Below are positions 1 through 6,682 of a stretch of DNA of 6,894 nucleotides, piece after piece; the first letter of the stretch is position 1, and each line of letters begins with the position of its first letter. Source of the stretch: Bacillota bacterium. Its GTDB lineage: Bacteria > Bacillota > Clostridia > Peptostreptococcales > Anaerovoracaceae. Below the pieces are notes generated by a model, which was not told the origin of the DNA, searched no databases, and saw only the letters and a program-made list of their open reading frames with translations. The position numbers were made by a program, and so were the translations under genes. The DNA lies in the NCBI GenBank assembly GCA_016284575.1, contig JAEEPD010000162.1, positions 1 to 6,894 of the forward strand, given 5' to 3'.

Positions 1-1707
1 GAGGACCCCTTTATGACGGTCTGGGGACAGAAGCTCATTACCCCCAATGACGAGCTGACTGACGGCCGTACTGCCTGGGAGGCCATAGATGAACTGGCGT
101 TAGAAGGTAAAGCCAGCTACGAATACGATTCCGGACGCAATAACGTCTCCTATCAGACACTCTATAACCCCAACTTCGTGCCCATGTACATCTGTGCAGT
201 GCTTCCGCTGCTGGGAATGTTCTTCATCTACTTCTGGAAGAAGACGGAGACGGAGGGCAGTGTACTGCGACTAATTGGGCTGTTTGCGACTGGTGTACTT
301 TATGCTCTTGAACTGTTCAGCCTCTATCGGGCTAATTCCGCCAACGGATTTGTGGGCCTTATTGCCACCTTTGTCCTTTCGGTACTCTTCTTTAATAAAA
401 AGCTTATAAAGATGGCCGAGCCTGTGGTTGCCATTGTCCTTATATTTGGCATAATAACCGCAGCTACCCCCCAAAGCTGGGTGCCCCAGTGGCGTCAGGT
501 TGAAAATGACCTTAAGCTGATATGGTCTGTGGTTCATGGGGATAGCTCTGTCCGCCGCGACTATATCGTTGCCGGCTCTGAGGAGATCAGAGCTGACGGT
601 GAACAGACTTTCGACAAAAAGCCAGCCAGCGTCAAACCCTTCATCAACTATATCGAGACCGGCACAGATGAAGTCACAATGTGCATCAACGGTAACCCCT
701 TTACCGTAAAGGTTTTCGATGATGGCAATATTGCCTTTTATGACGACAGCGATTCCTTTGTGGAGCCCCGAATCTATGATGCGGAGGACATGATATTTGA
801 GTTTGTGGATGCCAGATTCCACGACTATGTGAGCTTTACGTATTTCCTGACAGAGGATAACAGAAGCATAGTTGTACGGCTCACTACACCCGGAAAGGAC
901 TGGGATTTCCGCTTCGACATGCACGATAGGGGCGTATATTTTCAGACTCTTTCCGGCAAGGAGACCCCCATGGTGAAAGTCCCCCATAAGGGCTTCAGTG
1001 GCTTGTACCGCTTCGGCTCCAACAGAGGCTACATCTGGGCTACAACCATTCCCATGCTCAAAGATTACATATGGAAAGGCGCCGGACCTGACTGCTACTG
1101 CATGGTATTCCCACAGAATGACTATGCCACAAGGTACAGCCATAGCATTAATCCATTCTTCCTGATTGTTGATAAGCCCCATGACCTTTTCCTGCAGATG
1201 TGGGTGAATACGGGCTTCTTCAGCATGGTGGTCTGGCTGCTTATGGTTGCGGTCTATTATGTGAGGGTCCTGAAGAAGGGCTTCCGCTTTGACTGCTTCG
1301 AGGGCTTTGTTCAGGCGGGCTGCTTCCTTGGGATCAGCGGCTTCCTGGGCTGTGCCCTCTTCAATGATGGCTCACCCTCAACCATGCCGCTGTTCTACAC
1401 AGTACTTGGAATAGGCTTTGCCCTGACTTACTTTACTGAGTTTACTATGATAAAAGAAAAGGCGGAAAAGCCTGCAAAGAAGGCCGCCACCGCTGCCGCA
1501 ACTGCTGGTGCAGGAACATCTACAGAGACTGCTGCTCCGGCTGATGCAGTGTTGAAGGCCGATGTGGCTCCAGCTTTATCAGCGGCTGCTGCGCTAAAGG
1601 CTGCTGCAGCTGAGGCCGCAGATGCTCTGCAGGTGGCTCCTTCCACACTGGCAGAGGCTGCAGAACCTGCTTCAAATACCAATGAAACGGAGGCTGTAAA
1701 TGGCTAA
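1..1707 (+). CDS. O-antigen ligase/polymerase-like membrane protein, 5'-truncated by window edge
   Basis: Integral membrane protein of the Wzy/WaaL (Wzy_C) superfamily, probably polymerising or transferring lipid-linked glycan on the outer face of the membrane. The frame is open to base 1. The codons before the ATG at 13 (E-D-P-F) and those after it align with residues around 185-195 of the downstream paralogue, so about 185 N-terminal residues lie outside the window and this ATG is internal. Numbering from it: hydrophobic segments near 53-75, 88-130 and 135-150; a hydrophilic, beta-rich extracytoplasmic stretch at about 155-385; then three C-terminal membrane segments at about 395-475. The family signature is clear: N-R-G-Y-I-W with Arg338, G-P-D, F-P-Q-N-D-Y, and D-K-P-H with His390, the Arg/His pair expected of this superfamily. 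The last 84 residues are an alanine-rich tail (33 Ala) absent from the paralogue. The stop overlaps the next start by 8 bases. The family is secure; the substrate, and ligase versus polymerase, are unknown. Confidence 0.88.
   Translation, partial: EDPFMTVWGQKLITPNDELTDGRTAWEAIDELALEGKASYEYDSGRNNVSYQTLYNPNFVPMYICAVLPLLGMFFIYFWKKTETEGSVLRLIGLFATGVLYALELFSLYRANSANGFVGLIATFVLSVLFFNKKLIKMAEPVVAIVLIFGIITAATPQSWVPQWRQVENDLKLIWSVVHGDSSVRRDYIVAGSEEIRADGEQTFDKKPASVKPFINYIETGTDEVTMCINGNPFTVKVFDDGNIAFYDDSDSFVEPRIYDAEDMIFEFVDARFHDYVSFTYFLTEDNRSIVVRLTTPGKDWDFRFDMHDRGVYFQTLSGKETPMVKVPHKGFSGLYRFGSNRGYIWATTIPMLKDYIWKGAGPDCYCMVFPQNDYATRYSHSINPFFLIVDKPHDLFLQMWVNTGFFSMVVWLLMVAVYYVRVLKKGFRFDCFEGFVQAGCFLGISGFLGCALFNDGSPSTMPLFYTVLGIGFALTYFTEFTMIKEKAEKPAKKAATAAATAGAGTSTETAAPADAVLKADVAPALSAAAALKAAAAEAADALQVAPSTLAEAAEPASNTNETEAVNG
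1689..1693 (+). promoter_or_regulatory. Shine-Dalgarno fixing the second paralogue's start
   Basis: GGAGG lies 6 bases before the ATG at 1700, inside the last codons of the upstream gene. It supports that ATG as the start and the 8-base overlap (1700-1707), an arrangement typical of translational coupling. Confidence 0.75.
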
Positions 1708-3727
1708 AAACAGCAAACCACAGGCAACTGAACTGGAACAGTACAACAGCAGCCGCATGCACCTGCTGCTGAATCTGCTCCCAATAGCGCTGTTCAGTGC
1801 TGTAAGCATACTCATAGTCCGCGCCCACTACTATACCGGCCCCTACGGCCAGTTCTTCTGGACCGAAAAGACCGACTCCACAGTGCTGACGGACTTTTTC
1901 AGCTACAACAAAATGATGTGCATCGCCATAGCGGCAATTCTTGCTGTACTGGTTATCCTGTTTCGCATTGCCCTTGGCATGAGGCGCCCCAAAATGCACA
2001 GGGTGTATCTCTTTATGGGAGCATATCTGCTTTTAGTACTGCTCTCCTGCCTTTTCTCCGACTACAGGTACTTCGCCTGGTGGGGCTTTAAGGAGCGTTT
2101 CGAAGGGACTGTAGCCCTTATGTCCTACATGGTGGTACTGTTCTACATAATCGAAAGTGTGGACAGCGAAAAGGCCGTAAAGAGCGTGCTCTGGGCGCTT
2201 GCCGCCTCCATGGCTGTGCTTGGCATCCTGGGACTTTTCCAGGGCATAGGCCTTGATTTCTTCCGCACCACCGCAGGCCAGAAGATGATATCTCCCAACG
2301 CCAACCTTGTTAGCGGCGGCACCGTCTGGGATGCCATCGAGCAGGCTGCTGAAAAGGGTGAACTCTACTACCAGTTCACCTTCGCCCTGGGTGATGTTTA
2401 TCAGACCGTATTCAACATCAACTACGTGCCCTTCTATCTGCAGAACGTGCTGCCTATTTTCGCTGTGGGCTTTATTTGGTTCTGGACCGACAGCGGCTAC
2501 AAGGGCGCGAAGAAGATCCTCATGCCCCTGCTGGCCATAGTTCTCTACGCCCTCAGCCTTTTCAGCCTCTTCAAGGCCAGATCCGCCAGCGGCTACTTCG
2601 GACTGGCTCTGATGCTTTTCCTTGCTGTGGTCATCTTCAGAAAGCAGCTGAAGAAATCCATCAAACCGCTCATTATACTGATTCTTGTTACGGCCCTCGT
2701 TATGGGTATCTGCTCCGACAGCTGGTGGCCTGAGATCAGATCCAAGATATTTGAGCGTCAGCCTGCCACCCCCGTGGAGCCCGGCGCAGAACCGGATCCT
2801 CTGGACATCCTGACCGTGGATGAGGTCCTCACCGGTGATAACTGGTTCAAGATGACCATTTCCGGTCAGACCCTGTTTGGACGGCTGGAAAACGGTGATT
2901 TCAAGTTCGAGGACGAGAATGGAAACGGACTCGCTCTGGTGCCGGACAATGCCGCAGGAGAAGGACACTACAACTTTGAGGAGCCCCGTTATGCAAAGTA
3001 TACCGAGGTGTATTTTGCAGTGCAGGACGAAAGCTTTTACGCTGTGGTTCGCACCAACGATCACGCAAGCCAGACCGTAAGGGAGGATGGCACTGTGCCC
3101 GAGGACAAGTTCACCATGTGGTCCTTCCGCTTCGCGGATGACAAGGTCTATTTCCAGACCCCCGTGGGCAAGGAAACACCCATCGGAAAGGTTGACACCT
3201 TCGGCTTTGAAGGCCGCTATCGTCTGGGTTCCGGCCGAGGCTATATCTGGTCCAGGAGTCTCCCCATGCTGAAGCAGAACCTGCTTCTTGGCAATGGCCC
3301 TGACACCTACTGCATCTACTTCCCGCAGCACGATTATGCGGGCAAATATACCTGGCAGACCTTCCTGACCGTAACAGACAAGCCCCATTGCATGTACCTT
3401 GACATCGCTCTGGGCAGCGGCGTACCTTCCCTGATCTGCTGGTTTGGCATCATCGCAAGCTTTATAGTGCTTTCATTAAGAGGCTGCCTGAAGCTTCGCG
3501 GAAAGAACAGCTTCCTGGAGTATCTGGGCTCTGCCTGCTTCATTGCAGTGCTCTGCTTTATGATAGTAGGCCTCTTCAACGACAGCTCCGTATCTACCAT
3601 GCCCCTGTTCTACACCGTGCTGGGCCTTGGCTTTGCCTGCAACTTCCTGCTGGGCGCCTCCGAGGAGCGCTTCCGTTTCTCCGAGCTTAAACTGAAGAAG
3701 CCCGCAAAGGCTGCAAGAAAAGCGTAA
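1700..3727 (+). CDS. O-antigen ligase/polymerase-like membrane protein (complete tandem paralogue)
   Basis: Complete 675-residue paralogue of the preceding gene, same Wzy/WaaL (Wzy_C) superfamily. Hydrophobic segments lie near residues 22-43, 70-90, 102-120, 135-153, 158-180, 242-261, 272-312 (probably two), 322-340, 573-592, 606-626 and 632-652, about 11-12 spans. An extracytoplasmic region at about 341-560 carries the signature: S-G-R-G-Y-I-W with Arg513, G-N-G-P-D-T, F-P-Q-H-D-Y, and D-K-P-H with His563. In related proteins the residue after this His is often Asn; here it is Cys, and Asp in the upstream copy. The insert ahead of the signature aligns with the upstream copy from about residue 380 on, but its first 40 residues (Pro/Glu-rich) do not. 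The C-terminus stops after a short Lys/Ala stretch where the upstream copy continues into its Ala-rich tail. Start set by the SD at 1689. In a Gram-positive host the substrate is likely a wall or capsular glycan rather than LPS; that is inference. Confidence 0.9.
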   Translation: MAKNSKPQATELEQYNSSRMHLLLNLLPIALFSAVSILIVRAHYYTGPYGQFFWTEKTDSTVLTDFFSYNKMMCIAIAAILAVLVILFRIALGMRRPKMHRVYLFMGAYLLLVLLSCLFSDYRYFAWWGFKERFEGTVALMSYMVVLFYIIESVDSEKAVKSVLWALAASMAVLGILGLFQGIGLDFFRTTAGQKMISPNANLVSGGTVWDAIEQAAEKGELYYQFTFALGDVYQTVFNINYVPFYLQNVLPIFAVGFIWFWTDSGYKGAKKILMPLLAIVLYALSLFSLFKARSASGYFGLALMLFLAVVIFRKQLKKSIKPLIILILVTALVMGICSDSWWPEIRSKIFERQPATPVEPGAEPDPLDILTVDEVLTGDNWFKMTISGQTLFGRLENGDFKFEDENGNGLALVPDNAAGEGHYNFEEPRYAKYTEVYFAVQDESFYAVVRTNDHASQTVREDGTVPEDKFTMWSFRFADDKVYFQTPVGKETPIGKVDTFGFEGRYRLGSGRGYIWSRSLPMLKQNLLLGNGPDTYCIYFPQHDYAGKYTWQTFLTVTDKPHCMYLDIALGSGVPSLICWFGIIASFIVLSLRGCLKLRGKNSFLEYLGSACFIAVLCFMIVGLFNDSSVSTMPLFYTVLGLGFACNFLLGASEERFRFSELKLKKPAKAARKA

Positions 3728-3791
3728 AACATTCTGTCAAAGTCGGAAAAAAGCAGGATCCCGGCATCTTGAAGGCTTCAAAGGCAGTCAA

Positions 3792-3860
3792 ATGAGCCGT
3801 AGAACTCAGCTCAGGAGACATTCACAAAAAGCGGGTCCAAAGACCCACTCAAATCCTTGA
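3792..3860 (+). CDS. possible 22-codon upstream ORF before murJ
   Basis: ATG at 3792, preceded at 7 bases by a weak AAGG (3781-3784), opens a 22-codon frame ending at TGA 3858-3860, four bases before the murJ TTG. The peptide is strongly basic (begins M-S-R-R-T-Q-L-R-R-H) and resembles nothing I recognise. Its only apparent role would be to deliver ribosomes to the murJ start, which lacks a Shine-Dalgarno of its own. A frame this short can easily arise by chance. Confidence 0.25.
   Translation: MSRRTQLRRHSQKAGPKTHSNP
3833..3846 (+). promoter_or_regulatory. GC-rich hairpin in the murJ leader
   Basis: GGGTC (3833-3837), loop CAAA, GACCC (3842-3846): a perfect 5-base-pair stem ending 18 bases before the murJ TTG. 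No T-tract follows, so it is not a standard intrinsic terminator. It could shape translation initiation at the start codon. The rest of 3728-3864 shows no convincing promoter or terminator. Confidence 0.4.
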
Positions 3861-3864
3861 TCCA

Positions 3865-5385
3865 TTGAAAAAACACACCCTTACAACTGCACAGGTAGCC
3901 CTGCTGATGGCGGCCCTGACGGCTTTTTCCAAGCTGCTGGGCTTCGTCAGGGAGATAGCCATGGCCAACTTTTTCGGCGCAGGGCAGATCACTGATGCCT
4001 ATGTAACGGGTCAGTCCATACCAAACAACCTGCTGACGGCTCTCATAAGCGCCGCAGCTACCTCCTTCCTTCCAATCTTCACAAAAAAGCGGGAGCAGGA
4101 GGGGGAAAAGGAAGCAAATCTCTTCACATCCCAGCTGGTGAACTCCCTTTTCATCGTCATATCCGTCGTAATAGTCCTCGGCCTTATCTTTTCCAGGTCG
4201 TTGGTACGCTTTTTCGCCCCCGGCTACGACGATCAGACCGCAGCCATCACCATTTTCTTCCTGAGATTTGCCTTCTTCACCCTGTTTTTTACCGTGATCA
4301 ATTACATTTTCGGGGCATTTCTCCACTATAAGAACATTTTTCTGCCCCAGGTGGTCTACGGCTTCCTTCAGAACGCCATCCTTATAGTTTTCGTGGTCCT
4401 GGCAGCAAAGATCGACTACCGCATGCTCATCCTCGGCCCCCTGGTGGGCGGACTTGCCATGAGCATCCCCCACATCACCAGAAGCGTTAAGGAGGGCTTC
4501 GTCTACACGCCCAGCCTCCGCACGGGCGGCGCGGTCAAGGAGGTAATTGCCCTTGCCCTGCCCATTTTTCTTGGCGGCTATGTGACCCAGATAAACGTGA
4601 TGGTGGACCGCATTCTGGCCTCCAATCTGGAGAGCGGCAGCGTTTCGGCCCTCAATTATGCCACCCAGATAATCAACGCCATCTCGGCCCTGACCATAAG
4701 CATTTTCATAACCCTGCTCTATCCGAGGCTCAACAAGGCCTATGTTCAGGAGGATTACGCTCACATGAGCGAGCTTTCCGAGGGCGGGATACGCATCATT
4801 TCCCTTCTGGCTATGCCCTTCAGCCTTGGGATGATCTTCTACGCGCGTCCGGTTATAGGCTTTGTCTTCGAAAGAGGCGCCTTTGACTCGAATGCTGCCC
4901 TTCTGACCTCAGATTCCCTGCGCTTTTATGCCGTGGGACTGGCCTTTGTTTCAGTAAACACCCTCATAACCAGGATCTACTATTCCATGCACGATACCAA
5001 GACCGCTGTCAAGTGCTCGGCGCTTAGTGTGGGCTTTAATATAGTGCTGAACTTCCTGCTGGTGGGGCCCATGAAGCACTCAGGCCTTGCCTTTGCCACA
5101 AGCATAGCCCAGATCATCCACAGCGGCCTTCTGATATTCACCTTCACCAGGCGCTATCCCAGGATAAAGCTCATCAGCTCCTGGGGCAAGCTGCTTCAGC
5201 TGGCGGTCTTCGCGCTGGCAGCCGTGGGCAGCTCCTATATCCTCTATCTCTTTATGGCAGCGCGCTTCGGCAGCCTGGTATCCCTGCTTTCGGCAGTACT
5301 TTTCGCCGTGGCGGCCTATATGGGGCTTCTTCTGGGCTTCAAGGTCCCGGAGCTGAGGCTTTTGAAGGATCTGGTCAGGCGCTGA
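3865..5385 (+). CDS. murJ: MurJ/MviN-family lipid-linked precursor flippase
   Basis: Polytopic flippase of the MOP superfamily (MurJ branch), 506 residues, near the usual length, hydrophobic throughout and consistent with about 14 spans. MurJ moves lipid II to the outer membrane face for peptidoglycan synthesis. The N-terminal signature is clear: S-K-L-L-G-F-V-R-E (22-30) followed by F-F-G-A-G and T-D-A-Y (37-46); Arg29 and Asp44 match the conserved E. coli MurJ Arg24 and Asp39. G-S-V-S-A-L-N-Y-A (258-266) is also typical, but the next two residues are Thr267-Gln268 where E. coli has Asp269-Arg270. Start: TTG gives L(M)-K-K-H-T, matching the usual short basic N-terminus; the next in-frame ATG (3907) would cut into the first membrane span. 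No Shine-Dalgarno precedes the TTG. With no visible promoter in the 137-base spacer, transcription probably comes from upstream. Placement beside glycan ligase/polymerase genes leaves open whether this copy flips lipid II or a dedicated polymer precursor. Confidence 0.9.
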   Translation: MKKHTLTTAQVALLMAALTAFSKLLGFVREIAMANFFGAGQITDAYVTGQSIPNNLLTALISAAATSFLPIFTKKREQEGEKEANLFTSQLVNSLFIVISVVIVLGLIFSRSLVRFFAPGYDDQTAAITIFFLRFAFFTLFFTVINYIFGAFLHYKNIFLPQVVYGFLQNAILIVFVVLAAKIDYRMLILGPLVGGLAMSIPHITRSVKEGFVYTPSLRTGGAVKEVIALALPIFLGGYVTQINVMVDRILASNLESGSVSALNYATQIINAISALTISIFITLLYPRLNKAYVQEDYAHMSELSEGGIRIISLLAMPFSLGMIFYARPVIGFVFERGAFDSNAALLTSDSLRFYAVGLAFVSVNTLITRIYYSMHDTKTAVKCSALSVGFNIVLNFLLVGPMKHSGLAFATSIAQIIHSGLLIFTFTRRYPRIKLISSWGKLLQLAVFALAAVGSSYILYLFMAARFGSLVSLLSAVLFAVAAYMGLLLGFKVPELRLLKDLVRR

Positions 5386-5438
5386 GGCTGAGTTCACTTT
5401 CCCGGGGTGCACACGAAAAATTCACACAATCTTAAAAA

Positions 5439-5458
5439 CTGTAATCTGAATTTTACAG
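5439..5458 (+). promoter_or_regulatory. inverted repeat over the LCP -35 element (candidate operator)
   Basis: CTGTAA-N8-TTACAG is a perfect 6+6 dyad whose right arm covers the proposed -35 hexamer. The size and spacing suit a dimeric helix-turn-helix repressor; no regulator is identifiable here. Confidence 0.35.
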
Positions 5459-5479
5459 ACAAATGGCTTAAAATATGCT
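5452..5479 (+). promoter_or_regulatory. sigma-A-type promoter for the LCP gene
   Basis: TTTACA (5452-5457, 5 of 6 to TTGACA), a 16-base spacer and TATGCT (5474-5479, 4 of 6 to TATAAT) lie in a markedly AT-rich stretch between two GC-richer genes. Transcription would begin near 5486, giving a leader of about 45 bases. Confidence 0.55.
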
Positions 5480-5487
5480 AACATATT
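5472..5487 (+). promoter_or_regulatory. inverted repeat over the LCP -10 element
   Basis: AATATG-CTAA-CATATT, a perfect 6+6 dyad with a 4-base centre, spans the proposed -10 and reaches the expected transcription start. A second candidate operator; AT-rich, so chance is possible. Confidence 0.35.
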
Positions 5488-5490
5488 AAA

Positions 5491-5513
5491 TCCAATAAAT
5501 AAGGGGTATTGGA
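5491..5513 (+). promoter_or_regulatory. leader hairpin with AAGGGG in its loop
   Basis: TCCAATA (5491-5497) and TATTGGA (5507-5513) form a perfect 7-base-pair stem around the 9-base loop AATAAGGGG, within the predicted 5' leader. The loop displays a Shine-Dalgarno-like AAGGGG similar to the true site just downstream. Confidence 0.4.
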
Positions 5514-5516
5514 AAC

Positions 5517-5521
5517 AGGGG
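5517..5521 (+). promoter_or_regulatory. Shine-Dalgarno of the LCP gene
   Basis: AGGGG, 9 bases before the ATG at 5531, supports this start. It begins 4 bases after the leader hairpin. Confidence 0.6.
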
Positions 5522-5530
5522 AAATTCTAT

Positions 5531-6625
5531 ATGTCTGGCACAAGCAAAACTTCCAAAATTAAAAAATTCGGGACCGGTCTGGATATCAGAGCGCTGATCT
5601 GCTTCCTGGCTGTTTTTGCCATTGCAACAACGGGCCTCACCCGCTACCGCATAGATCATCACGCAGAGAAGAGCCTTTCGGAAGGCGTGATCATATCATC
5701 CAATCCAAAAAATGACACCGAGGACGAAACTCCCGATGAACGCCTGTCCGTGGACATGGTGCCCATAGTTGTGGATGAGGACAGTCCCTTCTATGACGCC
5801 TTTCTGGCGCAGGACAGGGTGAATGTTCTGGTTCTTGGCCTCAACGAGGGCCTTACGGATACCATAATGCTGGGTTCCTACGACATGGAGAATCAGACCG
5901 TTGATATCGTCACCATCCCAAGAGACACCTACTACGCCCGCAAGGGTATAAAGGCGGCCTCCCTATTCAAGATCAATTCCATTTATTACTCCACCGGCAA
6001 CAGCGTGGCCAGGGTGGCGGAGGCTGTCTCCGACATTCTTTACGGCATGCCCATACATTACTATGCCCTGGTGGACTTCGAGGACGTCCGCAAGGTGATG
6101 GAGGTGATCGGCGGCGTGGAGGTTGAGATACCCTTCCACATGAAGTATATCGATACCACGCCCGGTCATGAGCTCAAGATCGACATCCCCGCAGGGCTTC
6201 AGACAATAGACGCCAACAATGTCGTCGAATTCCTGCGCTTCAGAAAGTCCAATTACAGCGGTTACAAGAGCTATTCCGAGGGCGATGTTCAGCGCTCTGC
6301 GGTACAGAGGGAATTCATAGTCAGGGTCATGGAGAAATGCCTTAAGGCCGGAAACATTCCCAAGGTCGCCAAGGTTGTTCTGGACAATGTGGAATCCGAC
6401 CTAAGCTGGGGCATTGCCGCAAAGGTCGCAACCAAGGCCGGCGGCATAAGCTCGGACAATATCGCAACCTTCATCATTCCCGGCGAGGGCCGCACCCGTA
6501 CGGATCTTGACAGCCTCTCTTTCTATATGAGGGATGAAAAGGGCATAGAAAACCTGGTCAAGGAAATCTACAGGATAAAGGATCCCGAAGAGGAAAACAG
6601 CAGTCCCGCTGCCATAAATCAGTAA
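5531..6625 (+). CDS. LytR-CpsA-Psr (LCP) family glycopolymer transferase
   Basis: Single-span membrane protein of 364 residues. LCP enzymes move polyprenyl-phosphate-linked glycopolymers (teichoic acids, capsule, other wall polymers) onto peptidoglycan outside the cell. Short basic cytoplasmic N-terminus, membrane segment about 20-37, acidic linker 50-90, LCP domain about 95-270. Motifs visible: V-N-V-L-V-L-G-L-N (97-105); L-T-D-T-I-M-L-G-S with Asp110; I-P-R-D-T-Y with Arg131 and Asp132; V-I-G-G-V-E-V-E-I-P (192-201); E-F-L-R-F-R (233-238); G-D-V-Q-R (251-255) with Arg260, matching the pyrophosphate- and lipid-binding Arg/Asp positions of the family. The tail after 270 is a family-typical extension with no LytR_C domain evident. 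It has its own promoter, 145 bases after murJ, and a terminator right after its stop, so it is probably monocistronic. The acceptor polymer cannot be told from sequence; products of the neighbouring ligase/polymerase-like genes are natural candidates. Confidence 0.92.
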   Translation: MSGTSKTSKIKKFGTGLDIRALICFLAVFAIATTGLTRYRIDHHAEKSLSEGVIISSNPKNDTEDETPDERLSVDMVPIVVDEDSPFYDAFLAQDRVNVLVLGLNEGLTDTIMLGSYDMENQTVDIVTIPRDTYYARKGIKAASLFKINSIYYSTGNSVARVAEAVSDILYGMPIHYYALVDFEDVRKVMEVIGGVEVEIPFHMKYIDTTPGHELKIDIPAGLQTIDANNVVEFLRFRKSNYSGYKSYSEGDVQRSAVQREFIVRVMEKCLKAGNIPKVAKVVLDNVESDLSWGIAAKVATKAGGISSDNIATFIIPGEGRTRTDLDSLSFYMRDEKGIENLVKEIYRIKDPEEENSSPAAINQ

Positions 6626-6629
6626 ATAA

Positions 6630-6652
6630 CTCCCGGACCTCCGGGAGCTTTT
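6630..6652 (+). terminator. rho-independent terminator after the LCP gene
   Basis: CTCCCGG (6630-6636), loop ACCT, CCGGGAG (6641-6647), then CTTTT: a perfect 7-base-pair GC-rich stem beginning 5 bases after the stop codon. The T-run is short (4), so some read-through is possible. Its last two bases overlap the next promoter's -35. Confidence 0.85.
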
Positions 6653-6679
6653 GGCATATAGTTTTAAGTCTTTTATATT
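6651..6679 (+). promoter_or_regulatory. near-consensus sigma-A promoter for the SLH gene
   Basis: TTGGCA (6651-6656, 5 of 6), a 17-base spacer and TATATT (6674-6679, 5 of 6), the best promoter match in the window. The -10 ends only 3 bases before the ATG at 6683, so the transcript would begin at or within the start codon. Confidence 0.6.
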
Positions 6680-6682
6680 GTT

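Noticed and set aside
13..15. ATG as the start of the first gene
   Set aside because: The frame continues upstream to base 1, the preceding codons align with the paralogue's interior, no Shine-Dalgarno precedes it, and the protein would lack its N-terminal membrane spans.
271..1182. 303-codon open frame on the minus strand
   Set aside because: Lies wholly opposite the conserved ligase-like gene, with no family resemblance.
2033..3388. 451-codon open frame on the minus strand opposite the second paralogue
   Set aside because: Antisense shadow of a convincing membrane-protein gene; its translation shows no recognisable domain.
3769..3781. Palindrome TTGAAG-G-CTTCAA between the second paralogue and murJ
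   Set aside because: The single central base cannot form a stable loop, there is no associated T-tract or promoter, and a 13-base palindrome of this kind can occur by chance.
3811..4764. 317-codon open frame on the minus strand opposite murJ
   Set aside because: Antisense shadow; the sense strand carries clear MurJ motifs across the same bases.
5400..5415. GC-rich patch with CCCGGGG after murJ as a terminator
   Set aside because: No adequate stem with a following T-run can be drawn; murJ transcripts may end elsewhere or read through.
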